NCBI GenBank assembly: GCA_963680875.1
Contig: OY804584.1
Location: 95,934,031 to 95,998,030, forward strand
Reading direction: 5' to 3'
Source: Bathymodiolus brooksi
Lineage: Eukaryota > Mollusca > Bivalvia > Mytilida > Modiolidae
Length of the DNA: 64,000 nt
The translations under genes and the position numbers were made by a program. The notes under the pieces were generated by a model. The model worked only from the letters and a program-made list of their open reading frames with translations, did no database searches and was not told the DNA's origin. Below, in pieces: positions 40,045 to 50,076 of this stretch; position 1 is the first letter of the stretch; each line of letters opens with the position of its first letter.

Positions 40045-40660
40045 ATGGTCACCTTATGTTTAAAACTATGAGAGGGGCTGTTAACATAAACTACTGATGG
40101 TCACCTTATGTTTAAAACTAAGAGGGGTTGTTAGCAAAAACTACTGGTGGATACCTTATGCTTAATACTGTGAGTGGAGCTGTTAACATAATCTACTGAT
40201 AGACACCTTATGCGTACGGTTGTGAGAGGAGCTGTTAACATAAACTACTGGTGGATACCTTATGTTTAAAACTGTGAGAGGGCCTGTTAACATAAACTAC
40301 TGACGGACACCTTATGTTTAAAACTGTGAGAGGGCCTGTTAACATAAACTACTGAAGGACACCTTATGCTTAAAACTGTGAGAGGGCCTGTTAACATAAA
40401 CTACTGAAGGACACCTTATGTTTAAAACTGTGAGAGGGCCTGTTAGCATAAACAACTGATGGTCACCTTATGTTTAAAACTATGAGAGGGGCTGTTAACA
40501 TAAACTACTGATGGTCACCTTATGTTTAAAACTAAGAGGGACTGTTAGCAAAAACTACTGGTGGATACCTTATGCTTAATACTGTGAGTGGAGCTGTTAA
40601 CATAATCTACTGATAGACACATTATGCTTACGACTGTGAGAGGAGCTGTTAACATAAACT
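40045..40660 (+). repeat. 414-bp local duplication near the array edge
   Basis: The damaged monomer AAAACTAAGAGGG occurs at 40,114 and 40,528, 414 bp apart (8 monomers less 2 bases), with the same neighbours: GATGGTCACC before, then GCAAAAACTACTGGTGG and AATACTGTGAGTGGAGC after. Between the copies is a short homogeneous run of GAGAGGGCCTG monomers. Confidence 0.8.
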
Positions 40661-40978
40661 ACTGGTGGTGGATACATTAGGCTTAAAACTGTGAGAGATG
40701 CTCTTAACATAAACTACTGATGTACACCTTATGATAAAACTGTGAGAAGGGCTGTAAATATAAACTATTTATTTTCCCGTAGTGAACGTGCTATTTTCGT
40801 TACATATGTATAAATATGGTCTGTAAAGTTTCTGGGAAATATAACACAAAATAGGTACACTCTGCTGAAGATGACTAAGATTCAAAATATGGAAAAATTA
40901 GAGAAAAATTCTAAAAAAAACTTCTGTAATATACCTTGAATTACTTCTATTTGTATGTAATATATTTTTTGCTTTAAG

Positions 40979-41109
40979 GAAGTTGGACAGGTGCCATAGG
41001 AACACTAGTTGATTACACTAAATTAGTACCTCTTTACCCTTCTCACAATTTGCCTTGCGCTCGCATGCATCCTGGCAAAAATGGACACATTTTTGTACAT
41101 AAAATCTAA
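40979..41109 (+). pseudogene. Possible relic exon, weak iGluR-like motif
   Basis: A pyrimidine-rich stretch (40,962-40,975) ending in AAG at 40,976-40,978 resembles a splice acceptor. In the frame starting with AGT at 40,981 the sequence is open for 42 codons and stops with TAA at 41,107-41,109; the same frame has a TAA just before the AG (40,975-40,977). The first residues read SWTGAIGTLVD, like the W-x-G-x-[IVM]-G-x-L pattern in the ligand-binding domain of ionotropic glutamate receptors. The following 30 or so residues (YTKLVPLYPS and onward) do not resemble that family to me. No second exon is visible. It could be chance, a decayed exon, or a terminal exon of an unknown gene; no function is claimed. 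Confidence 0.2.
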
Positions 41110-41855
41110 CATTCACAACTGTACATTAATCTTTAAGATTATTAATTTGTTTTAATCAACCATTCTATTTCTGCATAATTCTATCAAAAGGTTACGTGAT
41201 TACATACTGATTCAATACAATGTTAGTTTAAATATATTTCATTGTCCAAAAACATGACAATATGATCAGATACAAGTATTACAACCTATATCTTCTCCTT
41301 TATTTACACAATATTTATATAGAGTTGAATAAATATATGAAAACCTACAATATTTATTAATAACAAAGATATGAATGTACAAGTGACACACGATTTGTTA
41401 TTTGCGAAATGACAGATCGAACCAATCTTTACTAAAACTGGACCATATAGAACACACCTAGAGTTAAGAAAAATCAATAACTTTTGATTGCATTATTAAT
41501 GCCATATAAAGGAAGGGTCTATTAGAATTCAGTTACAAAACATATAATTCTGAAGTTATGTATTAAATAAAATATTGTAAAGTCTTATCCTATATTACAG
41601 ATAAAACTTGCATTTCATATAAATATTCTAAATAGCACATCATGGAGATGAATTTCATTATCTATTCTTATGTCAAAATGAGGTTATCCAAATGGAAGAG
41701 AGAAAAAAGTATATCCCACAGTATTTTGTTCAAAATTCAAAACTGAATCTTGTCGTTATGCAACAAAAAAGTATTGAATAACTATCATTTTTTCTGACAA
41801 ATATTGTGAAACTATTATAATATCATTAAAATTTTCTTCATTATATTTCCATATG

Positions 41856-41873
41856 ATATATAATATTATATAT
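41856..41873. other. 18-bp perfect AT palindrome
   Basis: ATATATAATATTATATAT is its own reverse complement. It sits in an AT-only stretch followed by GTACATGTATAT. Such sites can extrude as cruciforms or be breakage-prone, but in DNA this AT-rich a short palindrome can easily arise by chance. Confidence 0.5.
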
Positions 41874-42420
41874 TGTACATGTATATTCACAGCTGCTACA
41901 TTTAATTATATGTCTTGCATATTTTGAAAGTCATCATCTAATTGTTTTCTCATGTTACAGTTTATTATATCTTATAAAGTAAAATAAAATCTTGAAATCA
42001 GAATTTAAACAAATTATTTCTGAATAGAGAACTAATTAATTAGACATGTTAATGAATAAAGAAAATGTTATATTTCTATTATGAAAACTTGTACAATTAT
42101 TCTAATGATTCAACAGTATGATAATTAAAAACAACCAATCACAAATCAATTAACATTAAAACATGACAACTTTTAATATAACATGGCACTATTCATCATA
42201 AGTTCAACACAGACATACAAAATAAACATAACCACAATATTAGAACATAAAGTCATACAACAGAGAGCCTGGTAATCAGTTTTCATATCAATGAACAAAT
42301 TTTGTGGTAAGAACAATCTCAACCAAAATACACTATGAACCATACATGTATTAATTGTGATTTTGTAAACAGTTAGTATGTTAACATTTAACTGGTATAC
42401 TGTGTCAAGAGAAATATAGA

Positions 42421-45400
42421 GCTCAGTGATATTAGATGTGTTGAGCTATACTCTTTAATATAGGAGGAGAGTTACTTAGTGAGTGTGAAAAGTACACCTC
42501 AGTGAAATTATATCTAGTGTTGAGTTATACTGTTTTAATATAGGAGGAGGGTTATGTAGTGAGTGTGAAAAGTTCACCTCAGTGAAATTATATCTAGTGT
42601 TGAGCTATACTGTTTTAATATAGGAGGAGGGTTATGTAGTGAGTGGAAGAAGTACACCTAAGTGAAATTATATCTAGTGTTGAGCTATACCGTTTTAATA
42701 TAGGAAGAGGGTTATGTAGTGAGTGGAAGAAGTACACCTCAGTGAAATTATATCTAGTGTTGAGCTATACCGTTTTAATATAGGAGGAGGGTTATGTAGT
42801 GAATGGGAAAAGTACACCTCAGTGAAATTATATCTAGTGTTGAGCTATACTGTTTTAATATAGGAGGAGGGTTATGTAGTGAGTGGGAAAAGTACACCTC
42901 AGTGAAATTATATCTAGAGTTGAGCTATACCGTTGTAATATAGGAGGAGGGTTATGTAGTGAGTGGGGTTAAGTACACCTCAGTGAAATTATATCTAGTG
43001 TTGAGCTATACCATTTTAAAATAGGAGGAGGGTTATGTAGTGAGTGGGAAAAGTACACCTCAGTGAAATTATATCTAGTGTTGAGCTATACCGTTTTAAT
43101 ATAGGAGGAGGGTTATGTAGTGAGTGGGAAAAGTACAACTCAATGAAATTATATCTAGTGTTGAGCTATACCGTTTTAATATAGGAAGAGGGTTATGTAG
43201 TGAGTAGGAAAAGTACACCTAAGTGAAATTATATCTAGTGTTGAGCTATACTGCTTTAATATAGGAGAGTTATGTAGTGAGTAGGAAAAGTACACCTCAG
43301 TGAAATTATATCTAGTGTTGAGCTATACCGTTTTAATATAGGAAGAGGGTTATGTAGTGAGTAGGAAAAGTACACCTCAGTGAAATTATATCTAGTGATG
43401 AGCTATACCATTTTAATATAGGAAGAGGGTTATGTAGTGAGTGGTAAAAGTACACCTCAGTGAAATTATATCTAGTGTTGAGCTATACCGTTTTAATATA
43501 GGAAGAGGGTTATGTAGTGAGTAGGAAAAGTACACCTCAGTGAAATTATATCTAGTGTTGAGCTATACCATTTTAATATAGGAGGAGGGTTATGTAGTGA
43601 GTGGGAAAAGTACACCTCAGTGAAATTATATCTAGTGTTGAGCTATACCGTTTTAATATAGGAGGAGGGTTATGTAGTGAGTGGAAAAAGTACACCTCAG
43701 TGAAATTATATCTAGTGTTGAGCTATACCATTTTAATATAGGAGGAGGGTTATGTAATGAGTGGGAAAAGTACACCTCAGTGAAATTATATCTAGTGTTG
43801 AGCTATACCATTTTAATATAGGAGGAGGGTTATGTAGTGAGTGGTAAAAGTACAATTCAATGAAATTATATCTAGTGATGAGCTATACCGTTTTAATATA
43901 GGAGGAGGGTTATGTAATGAGTAGGAAAAGTACACCTCAGTGAAATTATATCTAGTGTTGAGCCATACTGCTTTAATATAGGAGGAGAGTTATGTAGTGA
44001 GTGGGAAAAGTACACCACAGTGAAATTATATCTAGTGTTGAGCTATACCGTTTTAATTTAGGAGGAGGGTTATGTAGTGAGTGGGAAAAGTACAACTCAA
44101 TGAAATTATATCTAGTGTTGAGCTATATCGTTTTAATATAGGAAGAGGGTTATGTAGTGAGTAGGAAAAGTACACCTCAGTGAAATTATATCTAGTGTTG
44201 AGCTATACCGTTTTAATATAGGAAGAGGGTTATGTAGTGAGTAGGAAAAGTACACCTCAGTGAAATTATATCTAGTGATGAGATATACCGTTTTAATATA
44301 GGAAGAGGGTTATGTAGTGTGTGGGAAAAGTACACCTCAGTGAAATAATATCTAGTGTTGAGCTATACCGTTTTAATATAGGAAGAGGGTTATGTAGTGA
44401 GTAGGAAAAGTACACCTCAGTGAAATTATATCTAGTGTTGAGCTATACTGTTTTAATATAGGAGGAGGGTTATGTAGTGAGTGGGAAAAATACACCTCAG
44501 TGAAATTATATCTAGTGTTGAGCTATACCATTTTAATATACGAGGAGGGTTATGTAGTGAGTGGGAAAAGTACACCTCAGTGAAATTATATCTAGTGTTG
44601 AGCTATACCGTTTTAATATAGGAAGAGGGTTATGTAGTGAGTGGGGTTAAGTACACCTCAGTGAAATTATATCTAGTGTTGAGCTATACTGTTTTAATAT
44701 AGGAGGTGGGTTATGTAGTGAGTGGGAAAAGTACACCTCAGTGAAATTATATCCAGTGTTGAGCTATACCGTTTTAATATAGGAGGAGGGTTATGTAGTG
44801 AGTGGGAAAAGTACAACTCAATGAAATTATATCTAGTGTTGAGCTATATCGTTTTAATATAGGAAGAGGGTTATGTAGTGAGTAGGAAAAGTATACCTCA
44901 GTGAAATTATATCTAGTGTTGAGCTATACTCTTTTAATATAGGAGAGTTATGTAGTGAGTGGGAAAAGTACACCTCAGTGAAATTATATCTAGTGTTGAG
45001 CTATACCGTTTTAATATAGTAAGAGGGTTATGTAGTGAGTAGGAAAAGTACACCTCAGTGAAATTATATCTAGTGATGAGCTATACCGTTTTAATATAGG
45101 AAGAGGGTTATGTAGTGTGTGGGAAAAGTACACCTCAGTGAAATTATTTCTAGTGTTGAGCTATACCATTTTAATATAGGAGGAGGGTTATGGTGTGAGT
45201 GGGAAAAATACACCTCAGTGAAATTATATCTAGTGTTGAGCTATACCGTTTTGATATAGGAGGAGGGTTATGTAGTGAGTGGAAAAAGTACACCTCAGTG
45301 AAATTATATCTAGTGTTGAGCTATACTGTTTTAATATAGGAGGAGGGTTATGTAGTGAGTGGGAAAAGTACATCTCAGTGAAATTATATCTAGTGTTGAG

Positions 45401-46080
45401 CTATACCATTTTAATATAGGAGGAGGGTTATGTAGTGAGTGGGAAAAGTACACCTCAGTGAAATTATATCTAGTGTTGAGCTATACCATTTTAATATAGG
45501 AGGAGGGTTATGTAGTGAGTGGGAAAAGTACACCTCAGTGAAATTATATCTAGTGTTGAGCTATACCGTTTTAATATAGGAAGAGGGTTATGTAGTGAGT
45601 GGGGTTAAGTACACCTCAGTGAAATTATATCTAGTGTTGAGCTATACCGTTTTAATATAGGAAGAGGGTTATGTAGTGAATAGGAAAAGTACATCTCAGT
45701 GAAATTATATCTAGTGTTGAGCTATACCATTTTAATATAGGAGGAGGGTTATGGTGTGAGTGGGAAAAGTACACCTCAGTGAAATTATATCTAGTGTTGA
45801 GCTATACCGTTTTAATATAGGAGGAGGGTTATGTAGTGAGTGGTAAAAGTACACCTCAGTGAAATTATATCTAGTGTTGAGCTATACTGTTTTAATATAG
45901 GAGGAGGGTTATGTAGTGAGTGGGAAAAGTACATCTCAGTGAAATTATATCTAGTGTTGAGCTATACCATTTTAATATAGGAGGAGGGTTATGTAGTGAG
46001 TGGGAAAAGTACACCTCAGTGAAATTATATCTAGTGTTGAGCTATACCATTTTAATATAGGAGGAGGGTTATGTAGTGAG
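42421..46080 (+). repeat. Array 2 irregular left region
   Basis: About 46 monomers of the 80-bp unit without the regular 50-mer order seen to the right. Local similarity exists: GTGTGTGGG occurs at 44,317 and 45,115, 798 bp apart, which is 10 monomers with one 3-base-short and one 1-base-long unit between them. This is the satellite edge zone, where exchange is expected to be less effective. Confidence 0.82.
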
Positions 46081-46280
46081 TGGGAAAAGTACACCTCAGT
46101 GAAATTATATCTAGTGTTGAGCTATACCGTTTTAATATAGGAAGAGGGTTATGTAGTGAGTGGGGTTAAGTACACCTCAGTGAAATTATATCTAGTGTTG
46201 AGCTATACCGTTTTAATATAGGAAGAGGGTTATGTAGTGAATAGGAAAAGTACACCTCAGTGAAATTATATCTAGTGTTG
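45150..46280 (+). repeat. 561-bp heptamer tandem duplication
   Basis: TGGTGTGAGTGGG at 45,191 and 45,752, GGGGTTAAGTACACC at 45,601 and 46,162, and GTGAATAGGAAAAG near 45,676 and 46,237 are all offset by 561 bp. This equals 7 monomers (560) plus the extra base of the 81-bp unit inside. The second copy forms the left edge of the 3,996-bp higher-order unit. Confidence 0.88.
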
Positions 46281-49200
46281 AGCTATACTGTTTTAATATA
46301 GGAGAGTTATGTAGTAAGTGGGAAAAGTACACCTCAGTGAAATTATATCTAGTGTTGAGCTATACCGTTTTAATATAGGAAGAGGGTTATGTAGTGAGTG
46401 GGGTTAAGTACACCTCAGTGAAATTATATCTAGTGTTGAGCTATACCGTTTTAATATAGGAGGAGGGTTATGTAGTGAATGGGAAAAGTACACCTCAGTG
46501 AAATTATATCTAGTGTTGAGCTATACCGTTTTGATATAGGAGGAGGGTTATGTAGTGAGTCGTAAAAGTACAACTCAATGAAATTATATCTAGTGATGAG
46601 CTATACCGTTTTAATATAGGAGGAGGGTTATGTAATGCGTGGGAAAAGTACACCTCAGTGAAATTATATCTAGTATTGAGCTATACCGTTTTAAAATAGG
46701 AGGAGAGTTATGTAGTGAGTGGGAAAAGTACACCTCAGTGAAATTATATCTAGTGTTGAGCTATACTGCTTTAATATAGGAGGAGAGTTGTGTAGTGAGT
46801 GGGAAAAGTACACCTCAGTGAAATTATATCTAGTGTTGAGCTATACCGTTTTAATATAGGAAGAGGGTTATGTAGTGAGTAGGAAAAGTACACCTCAGTG
46901 AAATTATATCTAGTGATGAGCTATACCGTTTTAATATAGGAAGAGGGTTATGTAGTGAGTGGTAAAAGTACACCTCAGTGAAATTATATCTAGTGTTGAG
47001 CTATACCGTTTTAATATAGGAAGAGGGTTATGTAGTGAGTAGGAAAAGTACACCTCAGTGAAATTATATCTAGTGTTGAGCTATACCATTTTAATATAGG
47101 AGGAGGGTTATGTAGTGAGTGGGAAAAGTACACCTCAGTAAAATTATATCTAGTGTTGAGCTATACCGTTTTAATATAGGAGGAGGGTTATGTAGTGAGT
47201 GGTAAAAGTACACCTCAGTGAAATTATATCTAGTGTTGAGCTATACTGTTTTAATATAGGAGGAGCGTTATGTAGTGAGTGGGAAAAGTACATCTCAGTG
47301 AAATTATATCTAGTGTTGAGCTATACCGTTTTAATATAGGAGGAGGGTTATGTAGTGAGTGGGAAAAGTACACCTCAGTGAAATTATATCTAGTGTTGAG
47401 CTATACCGTTTTAATATAGGAGGAGGGTTATGTAGTAATTGGTAAAAGTACAACTCAATGAAATTATATCTAGTGATGAGCTATACCGTTTTAATATAGG
47501 AGGAGGGTTATGTAATGCATGGGAAAAGTACACCTCAGTGAAATTATATCTAGTGTTGAGCTATACCGTTTTAATATAGGAGGAGGGTTATGTAGTGAGT
47601 TAGAAAAGTACAACTCAATGAAATTATATCTAGTGTTGAGCTATACCGTTTTAATATAGGAAGAGGGTTATTTAGTGAGTAGGAAAAGTACACCTCAGTG
47701 AAATTATATCTAGTGATGAGCTATACCATTTTAATATAGGAAGAGGGTTATGTAGTGAGTGGTAAAAGTACACCTCAGTGAAATTATATCTAGTGTTGAG
47801 CTATACCGTTTTAATATAGGAAGAGGGTTATGTAGTGAGTAGGAAAAGTACACCTCAGTGAAATTATATCTACTGTTGAGCTATTCCATTTTAATATAGG
47901 AGGAGGGTTATGTAGTGAGTGGGAAAAGTACACCTCAGTGAAATTATATCTAGTGTTGAGCTATACCGTTTTAATATAGGAGGAGGGTTATGTAGTGAGT
48001 GGAAAAAGTACACCTCAGTGAAATTATATCTAGTGTTGAGCTATGCTGTTTTAATATAGGAGGAGGGTTATGTAGTGAGTGGGAAAAGTACATCTCAGTG
48101 AAATTATATCTAGTGTTGAGGTATACCATTTTAATATAGGAGGAGGGTTATGTAATGAGTGGGAAAAGTACACCTCAGTGAAATTACATCTAGTGTTGAG
48201 CTATACTGTTTTAATATAGGAGGAGGGTTATGTAGTGAGTGGTAAAAGTACAATTCAATGAAATTATATCTAGTGATGAGCTATACCGTTTTAATATAGG
48301 AGGAGGGTTATGTAATGAGTGGGAAAAGTACACCTCAGTGAAATTATATCTAGTGTTGAGCCATACTGCTTTAATATAGGAGGAGAATTATGTAGTGAGT
48401 GGGAAAAGTACACCTCAGTGAAATTATATCTAGTGTTGAGCTATACCGTTTTAATATAGGAGGAGGGTTATGTAGTGAGTGGGAAAAGTACACCTCAGTG
48501 AAGTTATATCTAGTGTTGAGCTATACCGTTTTAATATAGGAGGAGGGTTATGTAGTGAGTGGTAAAAGTACAACTCAATGAAATTATATCTAGTGATGAG
48601 CTATACCGTTTTAATATAGAAGGAGGGTTATGTAATGCGTGGGAAAAGTACACCTCAGTGAAATTATATCTAGTGTTGAGCTATACCGTTTTAATATAGG
48701 AGGAGGGTTATGTAGTGAGTTAGAAAAGTACAACTCAATGAAATTATATCTAATGTTGAGCTATACCGTTTTAATATAGGAAGAGGGTTATGTAGTGAGT
48801 AGGAAAAGTACACCTCAGTGAAATTATATCTAGTGATGAGCTATACCATTTTAATATAGGAAGAGGGTTATGTAGTGAGTGGTAAAAGTACACCTCAGTG
48901 AAATTATATCTAGTGTTGAGCTATACCGTTTTAATATAGGAAGAGGGTTATGTAGTGAGTAGGAAAAGTACACCTCAGTGAAATTATATCTAGTGTTGAG
49001 CTATACCATTTTAATATAGGAGGAGGGTTATGTAGTGAGTGGGAAAAGTACACCTCAGTGAAATTATATCTAGTGTTGAGCTATACCGTTTTAATATAGG
49101 AGGAGGGTTATGTAGTGTGTGGAAAAAGTACACCTCAGTGAAATTATATCTAGTGTTGAGCTATGCTGTTTTAATATAGGAGGAGGGTTATGTAGTGAGT

Positions 49201-50076
49201 AGGAAAAGTACATCTCAGTGAAATTATATCTAGTGTTGAGCTATACCATTTTAATATAGGAGGAGGGTTATGTAATGAGTGGGAAAAGTACACCTCAGTG
49301 AAATTATATCTAGTGTTGAGCTATACTGTTTTAATATAGGAGGAGGGTTATGTAGTGAGTGGTAAAAGTACAATTCAATGAAATTATATCTAGTGATGAG
49401 CTATACCGTTTTAATATAGGAGGAGGGTTATGTAATGAGTGGGAAAAGTACACCTCAGTGAAATTATATCTAGTGTTGAGCCATACTGCTTTAATATAGG
49501 AGGAGAATTATGTAGTGAGTGGGAAAAGTACACCTCAATGAAATTATATCTAGTGTTGAGCTATACCGTTTTAATATAGGAGGAGGGTTATGTAGTGAGT
49601 GAGAAAAGTACAACTCAATGAAATTATATCTAGTGTTGAGCTATATCGTTTTAATATAGTAAGAGGGTTATGTAGTGAGTAGGAAAAGTACACCTCAGTG
49701 AAATTATATCTAGTGTTGAGCTATACTGCTTTAATATAGGAGAGTTATGTAGTGAGTGGGAAAAGTATACCTCAGTGAAATTATATCTAGTGTTGAGCTA
49801 TACCGTTTTGATATAGGAAGAGGATTATGTAGTGAGTAGGAAAAGTACACCTCAGTGAAATTATATCTAGTGATGAGCTATACCGTTTTAATATAGGAAG
49901 AGGGTTATGTAGTGTGTGGGAAAAGTACACCTCAGTGAAATTATATCTAGTGTTGAGCTATACCGTTTTAATATAGGAAGAGGGTTATGTAGTGTGTGGG
50001 AAAAGTACACCTCAGTGAAATTATATCTAGTGTTGAGCTATACCATTTTAATATAGGAGGAGGGTTATGTAGTGAG
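46081..50076 (+). repeat. 3,996-bp higher-order repeat, copy 1
   Basis: Fifty monomers. The length of 3,996 is explained exactly by 50 x 80, plus two 81-bp units (near 46,162 and 46,400), minus two 77-bp units (near 46,302 and 49,740). Marker variants GTGAGTCGTAAAAG (46,555), GTAATTGGTAAAAG (47,435) and TAATGTTGAG (48,751) each recur 3,996 bp later. It carries private bases T at 47,885, T at 48,009 and G at 48,045, where the next copy has A, C and A. The start is placed where the 3,996-bp offset match begins and is good to about one monomer. Confidence 0.93.

Larger units (their letters stand above)
1..40768 (+). repeat. Satellite array 1, 52-bp monomer
   Basis: Head-to-tail tandem array whose basic unit is 52 bp. 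Each unit carries, in order, the landmarks GTTAACATAAACTACTGATG, ACACCTTATG and TTAAAACTGTGAGAGG; about 780 units fit in the span. All units read in the same direction and I saw no inverted block. Subtypes are recognisable: a purine-rich one with CGAAGAAAAGG, one with GATGTGAGAGAAG, one with GTGCGAGGAG followed by ACTCAAGG, and one with GTAAGAGTGGCTGCGAAC. They recur in fixed order, so the array has higher-order structure. Because 52 is not a multiple of 3, reading frames shift at every unit and no long ORF survives. The left end is cut by the window; the right end fades at about 40,768 into non-repetitive DNA. Heterochromatic or centromeric location is inference. Confidence 0.97.
31896..40768 (+). 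repeat. Array 1 right domain, different subtype set
   Basis: Still 52-bp monomers in the same orientation, but the CGAAGAAAAGG, GATGTGAGAGAAG and GTGCGAGGAG/ACTCAAGG subtypes are essentially gone. They are replaced by units with GAGAGGGCCTG, CTGATAGCGGCTG, TTACCATGAACAACTGATGG, GCTGGTGGATACC, CTTTTAGAGGGGTC and TTGTGTATAGCACTG. Local expansions of 1, 2, 7, 8 and 17-18 monomers are visible. The last few hundred bases are the most irregular (GGTGGTGGATACATTAG near 40,665), as expected at a satellite edge. Confidence 0.88.
40769..42420. other. AT-rich non-tandem spacer between the two satellites
   Basis: About 1.65 kb with no 52-bp or 80-bp periodicity, clearly richer in A and T than either array, with several A and T runs (8 A at 40,913-40,920) and short AT palindromes. 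Stops are dense in all frames except for one 43-codon stretch at 40,978-41,109. I see no tRNA, rRNA, terminal repeats, target-site duplication or complete transposable element. A stretch near 40,864 (CTGCTGAAGATGACTAAG) loosely resembles retroelement 3' ends, but only weakly. It could be ordinary intergenic DNA or a decayed insertion. Confidence 0.85.

Noticed and set aside
40665..40680. GGTGGTGGATACATTAG as a trinucleotide microsatellite
   Set aside because: It is only a 3-base duplication inside one 52-bp monomer.
1..40768. CRISPR-like array
   Set aside because: The units are contiguous and similar along their whole length; there are no unique spacers between constant repeats.
41110..42420. 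Further exons or a transposon in the right part of the spacer
   Set aside because: All six frames looked interrupted by frequent stops, and I found no terminal repeats or recognisable protein motif.
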